Below, piece by piece: positions 8,143 through 15,410 of a DNA stretch of 64,000 nt. The position numbers and the translations under genes are program-made. Each line of letters opens with the position of its first letter. Position 1 is the first letter of the stretch. Source of the stretch: Actinoplanes nipponensis (GTDB lineage: Bacteria; Actinomycetota; Actinomycetes; Mycobacteriales; Micromonosporaceae); the NCBI RefSeq assembly GCF_016862275.1, contig NZ_BOMQ01000008.1:539826-603825 (forward strand), given 5' to 3'. The notes below the pieces were generated by a model, which saw only the letters and a list, made by a program, of their open reading frames with translations, was not told the origin of the DNA and made no database searches.

Positions 8143-8341
8143 AGATCTCGTTGTCGGTGCCCCGCTGCCGGCGCATCGCGTCGACGAGCAGTTCGCCGTC
8201 GCGCACCAACAGCGTCGGCACCGATATCAGGGCCTCGCGCAGCGTCGACCAGCGCACCGACAGCCAGGTGGCGGCGAACTGCAGGACGACCAGCAGGGTC
8301 AGTGCGGCGGCGCCCTCGGTGAACGACACGGCCGGGTCACC
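8143..8341 (-). pseudogene. DUF421 (YetF-like) gene fragment
   Basis: The minus strand reads GDPAVSFTEGAAALTLLV, VLQFAATWLSVRWSTLRE, then PTLLVRDGELLVDAMRRQRG and TDNEIYQ. This is the junction between the last membrane helix and the cytoplasmic domain of DUF421/YetF proteins (LLVRDGxL..DAMRRxR). The N-terminal helices and the C-terminal domain are missing. The fragment stops at 8143, directly against the STAS remnant on the other strand, marking an old rearrangement joint. Confidence 0.65.
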
Positions 8342-8399
8342 GCTCGCCGCGGTGCGCGAAGAAGCTGCGGGGAGGACAAAGCGGGGGACTGAGCGCTAC

Positions 8400-8416
8400 C
8401 GTCATCCGATCGTCAT
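8400..8416 (+). promoter_or_regulatory. Tandem response-regulator box E
   Basis: CGTCATCCGATCGTCAT, units 11 bp apart, 75 bp before the start of the single-domain receiver gene. Confidence 0.5.
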
Positions 8417-8490
8417 GAACTCGTGCGGACATCGTGCGGAAGCGAGCCTAGAGTCGGCCGAATGCTCGCTGACTGTTCGGGGGAGAGCCG

Positions 8491-8919
8491 TTGACGGGGG
8501 CCGCCACTGTGGAGTTCCTCCTGGTCCAGGACGACCCCGCCGAGGAGCTCTACACCCGCGAGATGCTCGAGACCCATAAGGTCCTGAACCGGGTGCACAC
8601 CGTTCACACCGTGCCGCAGGCCCTGGCTTTCCTGCGCCGGGATCCGCCGTACGCGCATGCCCCGGCGCCCGATGTCATCCTGCTGGACCTCAATCTGCCC
8701 GGCCGGGACGGCCGTCATCTGCTGCGCCATCTCGGGGGGAGTGCGCCGGCCGTGGCGCCGGTGGTTCTGCTCGTCGACTCGCCCGTCGCCGAGCGCATCC
8801 TGCGCCGCGAGGGCCTGCCGGTGCAGGGGTACGCCAGCAAGCCCGTCGACCTCGCGTGCCTCACCAGCGTCGTGCGGTCGCTGGACTCGCTGGCGTTCGT
8901 GGTGCTCCGGCTGGACTGA
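8491..8919 (+). CDS. Stand-alone receiver (Rcp-type response regulator)
   Basis: A 142-residue receiver with no output domain. It has D14-D15 in VQDD, phospho-acceptor D66 (ILLDLNLPG) and K117 (YASKPVD). The inserted loop RRDPPYAHAPAPD before the acceptor strand is typical of Rcp1-type receivers linked to phytochrome or hybrid kinases. It probably relays phosphate or acts through protein contact; no kinase is adjacent. The start is the TTG at 8491 with GGGGGAGAG upstream; a GTG at 8509 is the alternative. Confidence 0.85.
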   Translation: MTGAATVEFLLVQDDPAEELYTREMLETHKVLNRVHTVHTVPQALAFLRRDPPYAHAPAPDVILLDLNLPGRDGRHLLRHLGGSAPAVAPVVLLVDSPVAERILRREGLPVQGYASKPVDLACLTSVVRSLDSLAFVVLRLD

Positions 8920-9422
8920 ATCGTGCCCGTCATTGCCGATCGTCAGGAGGCGGACGGCGAGACGGGAGCGCCGTCGTGGCATCTGGTGCTGGGCTCCGGC
9001 CGGACGTCTTCATCATGGCGGACGCCCCCTCCCTCATCCTTCCCGGGCCTGCTCCTGGCGTGCGGCGGAGGCGTCCATCGGCTCGGTGAGTCCGTGGCGG
9101 CGGAGCTGCCCGCGTACCTGCGCCGCGGGGTGGACCAGCTCCATGCTCGCGGTCGTCGAGTGTTGATCACGTAGGTCAGCTGAGGTTCCTCCCGCTCGGT
9201 GGCCGCTGTCCTGCGGCGCCGTCGTGACCTCGACACTTTCCCCGCTTTATGACGATCATGGAACGGAGTCCGCGCACTTCCGTGACGTCCTGGGCCGGTG
9301 AAGCGGCCCAGCCCCGGGAGGGTCCAACGGTCACGGGGACTGTCATCCCGCCGCGCGGCTTCCGCCATGGTGGCCCGGCAGCGTGTAGGAGACGCGAACG
9401 GTGACGGTGGGAGGAGGCGGTC
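8920..9422. other. Gene-poor stretch
   Basis: No convincing gene. A plus-strand frame at 8923-9174 ends in YLRRGVDQLHARGRRVLIT but shows no family pattern. A degraded box, GGTCAC then TGTCAT with units 12 bp apart rather than 11, lies at 9329-9346, before the BON remnant. Confidence 0.5.
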
Positions 9423-9690
9423 ATGTACCTGTGGTGGTACACGGACTGGAACAACGGCGTGGCATATCCGCCGCAATCCGGGAGAGCCGGCCGTCGGAGC
9501 CCCGATCAACAGCCCGGGACATCGCTGATCCGGCCGGGCCGCTGAGCCGGGACCAGCGACTGCTGGCGGCGGTGGCCGATGCCCTTTTCTGTGACGCCGC
9601 GGTGACGGGCGGCCGGATCGACCTCGATGTGCAGAACGGCGTGGTGTCCGGGGTTCCGGCACTGACCCAGGGGATGGTGGACGATGGCAG
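9423..9690 (+). pseudogene. Frameshifted BON-domain gene remnant
   Basis: GGAGGAGGCGGTC precedes an ATG at 9423 that starts MYLWWYTDWNNGVAYPPQ. After about 39 codons this frame stops. In a different frame, from about 9532, follows LSRDQRLLAAVADALF, then VTGGRIDLDVQNGVV, the first half of a BON domain. The second half is not recognisable. The good ribosome site suggests recent loss of function. Confidence 0.6.
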
Positions 9691-9745
9691 CCAAACGATC
9701 ATGACGACTCCGGAGCACAGCCACCGGGTGGCCGTCGTCGGCGGG

Positions 9746-9964
9746 TCAGGTGGGGGTGGCGCAGCGGGTGATCGCCGTGCACCCGGACCACGACGCCGCC
9801 CCGCGGACCGTACGCGCGCTCACCGACGCCGGATTTCCCACCGGATCCGTGGGGGAACGCCGGCCGAGGGCGGCGAAGTCGCGGTCGCTCCCGTCGACCT
9901 CGTACCCCATGAGCCGGGCGAACCGGCGGTCCAGCCGCCGATGGCGCCGCGCGTAGGCGACCAT
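9746..9964 (-). CDS. Small ORF of unknown function, possibly truncated
   Basis: A 72-codon frame with ATG at 9964 and GAAGGAGC eight bases upstream. Its first half (VAYARRHRRLDRRFARLMGY, EVDGSDRDFAALG) looks like a real protein. The second half overlaps the GSP17M-like fragment and has shadow-like composition. I do not recognise the family. It may be the N-terminus of a gene cut by rearrangement. Confidence 0.3.
   Translation of the reverse strand: MVAYARRHRRLDRRFARLMGYEVDGSDRDFAALGRRSPTDPVGNPASVSARTVRGAASWSGCTAITRCATPT
9750..9851 (+). pseudogene. GSP17M/YflT-like fragment
   Basis: The plus strand reads VAQRVIAVHPDHDAAPRTV then RALTDAGFPTGSVGE. This resembles the start of general-stress-protein 17M domains, where a beta strand is followed by a helix ending in L.d.GFP...V. 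Nothing of the later domain follows; a minus-strand frame begins there. The assignment is tentative. Confidence 0.3.
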
Positions 9965-10071
9965 GCATCTCGCTCCTTCCTCGGGGGACAGCGGCCGTGC
10001 CGTGGCGTCCTGCCGGCCAGTCGGCTCGGAGGCCGAACCCCGGGGCCACCGTCAGCGGGGACCGTTACCCC

Positions 10072-10707
10072 TCAAGCGGCGTGGTCATGGTCGGCGGGGC
10101 CTCCCGGCGAAACCTCTTTCCCCTGCTCGCCGATCAGGCGCAGGGCGCTGAGCGCGGACGCCTCATCGGGGTGACTGGGAAAGACGGAGTCGAGGCGCAT
10201 CGTGTGCAGCACGGTGCGGATGAACCGGGACGGCGCGACGAGTCCGAGTGATCCGCCCCGGTGTCTGACCTCCTGACGGGCGCGGACCAGCAGACCGAGA
10301 CCCGCTGAGTCGATCAGATGCACGGCGTGCAGGTCGAGGACGATGTGCCGGCTCGTCCTGGCCGCGGTCATGAGGGCGTCCTGCAGGGTCTCGGCGAAGC
10401 CGGCGTCGATGTCGACCAGGGGGGTGACGACCACGGCGTCCAGGTCCCGGTGAACCAGGACGGCGTAGGCCGGTCCGTGGGCCGGTGCGGGCGACTCGCG
10501 GACGGGAGGAACCGGCTCCGTGGCCTCATCGGCGCACCGGGGGCAGTTGTGGGGTCCGCCCGCGAAGGGCGAACCCGTCCATCCGGCGTGGGCGACCAGC
10601 GGCCAGACCACGTCGCTGTCGGTGGTGGCCGCCGGCGTGTTGTCGTGGTCGCCGCATCGGTCGCAGATCAGGACCGCGGTTCCGGCGGTGCGGGGTACGA
10701 CGGTCAT
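10072..10707 (-). CDS. Zinc-ribbon-like plus STAS protein, paralog 1
   Basis: A 211-residue protein in two parts. Residues 10-60 carry C15-x2-C18 and C55-x2-C58 around GWTGSPFAGGPHNCPRC, a likely zinc-binding knuckle. Residues 80-195 form a STAS domain with core HIVLDLHAVHLIDSAGLGLL; S134 is at the classical phospho-site. A proline-rich linker joins them. The same order and the motif GWTGxxFAxGPHxCPxC recur in the protein at 11614. The upstream membrane-protein gene overlaps its start in an ATGA, so the two are translated together. Partner and signal are unknown. Confidence 0.8.
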   Translation of the reverse strand: MTVVPRTAGTAVLICDRCGDHDNTPAATTDSDVVWPLVAHAGWTGSPFAGGPHNCPRCADEATEPVPPVRESPAPAHGPAYAVLVHRDLDAVVVTPLVDIDAGFAETLQDALMTAARTSRHIVLDLHAVHLIDSAGLGLLVRARQEVRHRGGSLGLVAPSRFIRTVLHTMRLDSVFPSHPDEASALSALRLIGEQGKEVSPGGPADHDHAA

Positions 10708-11009
10708 CGGAGGTTACCTGTTTCGTTGTGGCCCCTGTTCGGGCGCCGCGGGTCCGCGGTGAGGGCAACGACGATCATGCTGAGGCCGGCGAGACTCACC
10801 TGGAGCGCCAGTTCGACGGGGCTCACCCGGGAGTCGTCCACGCCGGCGAGGCGGGCGACGACGGTGCCGAGCACGGCGGCGCCCACGCCGACGGCCACGG
10901 GCAGCCAGAACGGCACGCTGCGGCAGGCGGGCACGAACCGACCGGCCGAGGCGCCGAGAACGAGGCCGATCAGGACGGCGGAGAGCAGACTCGTCGCGGT
11001 CACCGCCAC
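10704..11009 (-). CDS. Small three-helix membrane protein
   Basis: A 101-residue protein with three hydrophobic segments at about 6-24, 33-53 and 66-84 and a short polar tail. Glycine-rich helices (LIGLVLGASAGRFVP) recall GlsB/YeaQ transglycosylase-associated proteins, but the match is not firm. The start is a GTG at 11009 or 11003. Its stop overlaps the start of zinc-STAS paralog 1, so it may anchor or signal to that protein (inference). Box G lies about 160 bp upstream in the same orientation. Confidence 0.6.
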   Translation of the reverse strand: MAVTATSLLSAVLIGLVLGASAGRFVPACRSVPFWLPVAVGVGAAVLGTVVARLAGVDDSRVSPVELALQVSLAGLSMIVVALTADPRRPNRGHNETGNLR

Positions 11010-11169
11010 ACCTCCCGGACTGCCGTGACCGCATCCGGCCGGTGTCGGTCGCTCAGCGACGAACGCCGGACGGTGTGGATGTCACTGCCGTTCACCACGC
11101 CTCCAGGCGAGAGATTGCGTTTATGTCGAACAGACTGCCGGGCGCATGCGGCAGTAGTTCCCCGGCTTC

Positions 11170-11186
11170 GTGACAGTTGAATGACG
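11170..11186 (-). promoter_or_regulatory. Tandem response-regulator box G
   Basis: Read on the minus strand: CGTCATTCAACTGTCAC, units 11 bp apart, nearly identical to box A. It lies upstream of the membrane-protein/zinc-STAS pair. Confidence 0.6.
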
Positions 11187-11237
11187 GTCATGACGGCGGG
11201 CTGTGCTGTCACGTCGGCCGCCGGACGGATCGTGAGG

Positions 11238-11345
11238 TCACCGAGGACCGGACCGGGGACCGCAGCGGTCACCGTCGTCCGGGCGGCGCAGCGATCGCAG
11301 CCGGGCGGACAACGCCTTGACGGCGAACGGCTTCCCCACGCGGAA
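11238..11345 (-). pseudogene. Response-regulator gene fragment
   Basis: The minus strand reads VGKPFAVKALSARLRSLRRP, the end of an OmpR-type receiver (conserved lysine-proline followed by the last helix). About 40 codons before it, SADEF resembles the usual GADDF, as if sequence had been inserted. Nothing of the DNA-binding domain follows. A second piece on the same strand near 11520-11600 contains ARPETF and RFAELRVAD, which resembles a linker, but the order is reversed. Confidence 0.45.
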
Positions 11346-11476
11346 CATGGCCCAGGACCGGCTGCGCGGATTGACCGACGCCGAACCGGGCGTCTCGAAC
11401 TCGTCCGCGGAGCCGGACCCGGCCGGCCGGAATGACAGCCGCGGCCGTCGTCGCCGCGCCACGACGGCAGCGGTGT

Positions 11477-11493
11477 TGTCACGCAACCGTCAC
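11477..11493 (+). promoter_or_regulatory. Tandem response-regulator box H
   Basis: TGTCACGCAACCGTCAC, units 11 bp apart and close to box B. It lies about 120 bp before zinc-STAS paralog 2. Confidence 0.6.
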
Positions 11494-11613
11494 AGACCCG
11501 CCGAACCGTCTCCATGTCGGTCCGCGACCCTGAGTTCGGCGAAGCGCGCCGGGCGTGACGCCGAGACCGAGAACGTCTCGGGCCGGGCCGGGCCGGCGTG
11601 GTGAGGACCAGAC

Positions 11614-12234
11614 ATGACAGTCGATGCGGTGGCGGCAGACGCGGGCGTGCATCTGATCTGTGACGGATGTGGACGCGTCGCCGCCGCCAGCGGGTGCGGG
11701 CTGCATGACGCGCACGTGGTCTACGTCGCCGTCGGTGAGATCGGCTGGACCGGTCCGGCCTTCGCCCGGGGTCCGCACCGGTGTCCCGGGTGCGAGACGC
11801 GCGGCCCCGGCCACGGGCGCCGCCGCCGGCAGCGCCGAACCAACCCGACGGGGCGGGTGTCATGGCAGTTGACCAGGGCGGTGTGCCTGGTCCGGGCCGT
11901 CGGTGACCTGGACGTCGAGATCGTCGGGGATCTCCGGGCGGCGCTGGACACGGCTCTGACGGAGCATGCCGTCGTGATCGTGGACCTGACCCGGGCCGCC
12001 TCGATCGACCCCATCGCGACGGGCGCCGTCCTGCGGGCGCGGCAGTCGGCCCGCCGGTTCGGCACCGACCTGCTGCTGGTGGCGTCGTCCGCGATGCGGC
12101 AGGTGGTCTCGCACAGCATGCGCCTGGCCGCGACGATACCCACCTTCGACACCGTCCCACAGGCCATGTCCGCGGCGCGCGCCTTGCCGGCGCTCCCGAT
12201 CCGCGGGCGGGTTCAGGGCGAGCCGGTCCACTGA
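11614..12234 (+). CDS. Zinc-ribbon-like plus STAS protein, paralog 2
   Basis: A 206-residue paralog of the protein at 10072. The N-terminal part has C16-x2-C19 and C57-x2-C60 with GWTGPAFARGPHRCPGC; an arginine-rich linker follows. The C-terminal STAS domain has VIVDLTRAASIDPIATGAVL and the helix RQVVSHSMRL. The phospho-site reads D-P-I-A, so the serine present in paralog 1 is lost here. The pair may therefore be a switchable and a non-switchable version of the same device (inference). The start ATG follows GTGAGGACCAGAC. Confidence 0.8.
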   Translation: MTVDAVAADAGVHLICDGCGRVAAASGCGLHDAHVVYVAVGEIGWTGPAFARGPHRCPGCETRGPGHGRRRRQRRTNPTGRVSWQLTRAVCLVRAVGDLDVEIVGDLRAALDTALTEHAVVIVDLTRAASIDPIATGAVLRARQSARRFGTDLLLVASSAMRQVVSHSMRLAATIPTFDTVPQAMSAARALPALPIRGRVQGEPVH

Positions 12235-12381
12235 TGCGTGGGCCGGCGGCGCGGATATGCACTCCACGGCGCCCGCTGTGGCTGGCCTGGCGATTGTTCG
12301 CGAGTCACCCGGCCGGGCACCCGATCGTGCCGGCGCGTCCGAGAAGCCGCCTCCCGAGGCGGTGACACCGCACCAGCCCCG

Positions 12382-12852
12382 TCACCGTGGCAGCGCGGGC
12401 AGCGGCTTCTTGTCGTGTTCCGCGGCCGCCCACGAGCGCACATCGTGCGCGACCAGCACCTTTCGACCCTCGAAGAGGCCATAGGACGACGCCGGGCCCA
12501 GGCTGAACCGCTCGCGGAAGCGGTCGAAGGCGAACAGGTCGATCGTTCCGGCGACAGTCACCAGGTCGTGCGGGTGCATCGCCGTCAAGCTCCCGCCGAG
12601 CACCAGCAGACCGTCGTCGGGCAGATCGACGTCGTGCACGACGAAGGACGAGGCCGTCAGAACCCGGACCACGACCGCGGTGAGGGTCAGCCGGTCTCCC
12701 ACGTCGCTCGCCTCGATGGTGTTCATGATGGTGGTGGCTTGCGTGGGGCGGGGCTCGGGGTCATCGCCGTCGGACGGGCTGCATCCACCGGACAGCAGGC
12801 AGCACGCCAGCAGAAGTGAGCCGATTGCGGCGCGGTGTGCGAGCCGATCCAT
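12382..12852 (-). CDS. Secreted lipoprotein with OB-like domain
   Basis: A 156-residue lipoprotein with signal peptide and lipobox LSGGC near residue 24, then a short acidic-proline linker and a small beta-rich domain (DVGDRLTLTAVVVRVL, FVVHDVDL, LVTVAGTIDLF). The strand pattern resembles the OB-like BOF/tRNA_anti fold. I chose the ATG at 12852 because the signal peptide starts there; the frame extends upstream to 12918 without support. Function unknown; probably outer-face binding. Confidence 0.65.
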   Translation of the reverse strand: MDRLAHRAAIGSLLLACCLLSGGCSPSDGDDPEPRPTQATTIMNTIEASDVGDRLTLTAVVVRVLTASSFVVHDVDLPDDGLLVLGGSLTAMHPHDLVTVAGTIDLFAFDRFRERFSLGPASSYGLFEGRKVLVAHDVRSWAAAEHDKKPLPALPR

Positions 12853-13034
12853 GTCACCACCACCTCGAGATGCGCCGAAAAGCACCCTTCCAGACTTACC
12901 GCGTCCGGGTCCGTTCAACCGCGGCGGCGCCGATTCGTTGCGTCATCGTCACGGACGGACGTGCCTCACGGCTGGAGCCGCGACCGTTGCCGTACGTACC
13001 AGCTGATGGAGGGGAGTCCGGCCGTCCCGAGAGG

Positions 13035-14402
13035 TCACGAGGCTGATCCGTCCCGCGGCCACCGCCCGGTCAGAGCGTGACGCACTCGCTGGAACTCGGC
13101 GCGCAGGAGCTCGTTGTCGTCGGTGTCGAAGTCCTGGTGGGCGGCGGTGTCGACGAGCCGCTCGAGCTGGCCGGCGACTGCCGCGTGCTGCGCCGGGCCG
13201 GCGGCCGACCAGGCGACCTCGCGGAGCAGGGTGGCCAGCCGGGACAGCACGACCGGGTCCGTGGTGCCGTAGCGGCGTGGTTGAGCCACCGCCAGCTCCA
13301 GCAGCTCGGCGAAGCCGGGCCTGCGCAGGATCAGCCGGACGTGACCGTCGTCGTCACACAGCAGACGCGAGCCGAGGTCACGACCGGCCAGCTCACACAT
13401 CAGCACCGCGACGTGGCCCAGGCCGTGTACGGCGGTGGTGGGGTCGTTGACGCCGGGGGACAGCGCCTTGACCACGACGTCGACGAGCTGGCGGAGCCCG
13501 AACGCGACGTCCTGGGCGGCGGTGCGTTCAAAACCGGTCCGCACGGCACGGTGGACGCAGGTGGCCAGGGCCGCCCGGCTCGATTCGGGCAGCACGCTGC
13601 TTCCGTCCACGGGCCAGGCCCGGGCGATGGGCGTACCCGCCACCAGGGAGTCCCCGGGCAACCGGTCGACCAGCACGACCGCCTGGTTGTCCACGGCCGC
13701 CGCGAGCAGCGCCCGCTCGTCGACGGCGTTCAGGAAGCCGGATCCGCCGGCGCAGAGCAGTTCGGCGTGCTCCGGCGCGGTGGGAGGCGCCGCGGTGGCG
13801 GTCGTCGCGGCCCTGGTGTCGTCGTCCAGGACCCGGCGGATCGTCGCGTCGGTCTCGGCATGGACCTGGCGCATGATCCACTCCACCCGGATCTGCCGGG
13901 ACAGGTGGGCGAGGAACACGACGAGCGTGAGCACGCTGACCAGGGCCAGGAAGAAGGCCACGGTGACCGAGATCTGCGGCACGAACGCTGTCTGCTCCGA
14001 CAGCGAGGCGCGCACGGTACGCAGAACCGTCAGGGCATAGGTGAAGGTGGCGAGCAGGAGTCCCAGGCTGACGTGGACCACGCGATCACGGTTGAAGGTC
14101 CGTAGCAGGCGCGGGGAGAACTGGCTGCTGGCCAGCTGCAGGGTGACCACGGTGAGGGAGAAGGTCAACGAGGTGACCGTGATCAGGGAGCCCGCCACCG
14201 CCGACAGCACCGTCCGGGCCGCCTCCGGGCCGCCGCTGAACAGGTAGGCCGTGACCGAGTCGGGCAGGTTGTCGTCGAGGCGGGCGTCGAGGCGGGGCAG
14301 CGCCACCCCGAGCGCGACCGCGACCGCGATGCACAACGACGGTACGGGCCACAGCTGCGTGCGCCATGCGTCGCCGAGCACACTCCAGCGCTGACGATTC
14401 AC
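13035..14402 (-). CDS. DUF2254 membrane protein
   Basis: A 455-residue protein with four predicted helices in the N-terminal 175 residues, including [20 protein letters not shown], and a large cytoplasmic domain with [20 protein letters not shown] and DPTTAVHGL. These are hallmark stretches of DUF2254, whose function is unsettled. Start: the second of two adjacent GTG codons, 7 bases after GGAAGG. This GTG overlaps the stop of the 56-codon frame upstream by four bases (GTGA), so translation may be coupled to that remnant. Confidence 0.85.
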   Translation of the reverse strand: MNRQRWSVLGDAWRTQLWPVPSLCIAVAVALGVALPRLDARLDDNLPDSVTAYLFSGGPEAARTVLSAVAGSLITVTSLTFSLTVVTLQLASSQFSPRLLRTFNRDRVVHVSLGLLLATFTYALTVLRTVRASLSEQTAFVPQISVTVAFFLALVSVLTLVVFLAHLSRQIRVEWIMRQVHAETDATIRRVLDDDTRAATTATAAPPTAPEHAELLCAGGSGFLNAVDERALLAAAVDNQAVVLVDRLPGDSLVAGTPIARAWPVDGSSVLPESSRAALATCVHRAVRTGFERTAAQDVAFGLRQLVDVVVKALSPGVNDPTTAVHGLGHVAVLMCELAGRDLGSRLLCDDDGHVRLILRRPGFAELLELAVAQPRRYGTTDPVVLSRLATLLREVAWSAAGPAQHAAVAGQLERLVDTAAHQDFDTDDNELLRAEFQRVRHALTGRWPRDGSAS

Positions 14403-14569
14403 CACTGTCCTTCCCCGGGGCTCCCGATGACCGGGCGTCGTGCGACCGCGGCCAGCGCGGCGACGGCCCGCGCATCGGTGTCGTCCACGACGCATTGACG
14501 ACCTGCTGCCATCAGCCGACGGACCAGATTGGCGCCCATGCGGCCGAGCCCGACCATGCCCAGCTGCAT
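14399..14569 (-). pseudogene. gnd: 6-phosphogluconate dehydrogenase N-terminal remnant
   Basis: A 56-codon frame starts [20 protein letters not shown] and continues [10 protein letters not shown] then [10 protein letters not shown]. This is the Rossmann start (GxGxxGxN) of 6-phosphogluconate dehydrogenase. The rest of the enzyme is missing; the frame ends at TGA overlapping the DUF2254 start. AGGAC lies upstream of the ATG, so it may still be translated, perhaps only to feed ribosomes into DUF2254. Confidence 0.75.
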
Positions 14570-14653
14570 TGTGTCGTCCTGTCGCTCGAGGCGCGTGAGG
14601 GAGTCGTCTCACCGTGCCCGCGGCGCCGGTCACAAAACCGGTGGCCGGGTAAA

Positions 14654-14670
14654 CGTCACAGCTCTGTCAT
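14654..14670 (+). promoter_or_regulatory. Tandem response-regulator box I
   Basis: CGTCACAGCTCTGTCAT, units 11 bp apart, 136 bp before the MarR gene and upstream of the gnd remnant on the other strand. Confidence 0.55.
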
Positions 14671-14741
14671 CTGCCTCGTGTCCCGTGGCCAATTTCGTGC
14701 ATGTGTGCACCTTTATGGGCGGGGCATCAGGGGGCGGAAGC

Positions 14742-14758
14742 ATGACAGTCGTGTGACA
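14742..14758 (-). promoter_or_regulatory. Tandem response-regulator box J
   Basis: Read on the minus strand: TGTCACACGACTGTCAT, units 11 bp apart, ending 32 bp before the MarR start. Boxes I and J flank an 71-bp stretch that should contain the MarR promoter. Confidence 0.6.
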
Positions 14759-14789
14759 GTCGCCGCCGTCGTCATGGCACAGTGGGCCG

Positions 14790-15323
14790 ATGGACGGCGT
14801 CGTGAAGCACCAGCACCGGTCCGCCGCCGAGGAAGAGGTCGTCGGGGCGCTGCTGGCCACCAGCCGCGTGTTCGTCGGCCTGGCGGCGCGCTCCCTGGGC
14901 GTCGTCGGCGAGGATGTCACGCTGGCCCAGTACCGCACGCTGGTCGTGCTCGTCTCCCGCGGGCCGCAGCGGGTCGTCGACCTGGCCCAGGAGCTCGCGG
15001 TCACGTCGTCGACGGCGACCCGGATGTGCAACCGCCTGGTCCGCAAGGGGCTGGTCGCGAGGCGCGAACGCGCCGACGACCGCCGGGCCGTCTGGGTGAC
15101 CCTCACCGCGGCCGGACGTGACCTCGTGGGTGACGTGATGCGCCATCGCCGCACGGAGATCGCCGCCCTGGTCAGCGATCTGGCGTTGACCCGGCCCGTG
15201 GCGTTCGCCTCGGTCCTGCACGCCCTGGTCGAGGCCGCCGGTGAGGTGCCGGATGCGCAGTGGTGGAGGCAGTGGTCGGCGTCGGTGCCGGACGAGGAAG
15301 AGCCACCCTCGTCCCAAAATTAG
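14790..15323 (+). CDS. MarR family regulator
   Basis: A 177-residue winged-helix regulator. The DNA-binding core is RVVDLAQELAVTSSTATRMCNRLVRKGLVARRERADDRRAVWVTLT (about residues 68-112), with dimer helices on both sides. The C-terminus is extended and acidic (DEEEPPSSQN). The downstream DUF4142 gene is the nearest candidate target in the same direction. Boxes I and J just upstream suggest control by the OmpR-type regulator. Confidence 0.88.
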   Translation: MDGVVKHQHRSAAEEEVVGALLATSRVFVGLAARSLGVVGEDVTLAQYRTLVVLVSRGPQRVVDLAQELAVTSSTATRMCNRLVRKGLVARRERADDRRAVWVTLTAAGRDLVGDVMRHRRTEIAALVSDLALTRPVAFASVLHALVEAAGEVPDAQWWRQWSASVPDEEEPPSSQN

Positions 15324-15410
15324 GTGCACAAGTGAACCATTCCACGGTGGCGCCCGTACCCCTGGCCGAACGTACGTCCAGCCGCCGGGCGTGCGCTTGT
15401 GGAGGTGGAG

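Noticed and set aside
9329..9346. Extra response-regulator box before the BON remnant
   Set aside because: The two units are 12 bp apart, not 11, so it is listed only as degraded.
12347..12362. Hairpin CCGCCTC/GAGGCGG as terminator
   Set aside because: Seven-base arms with a two-base loop are expected by chance at this GC content; it is also not at a clear gene end.
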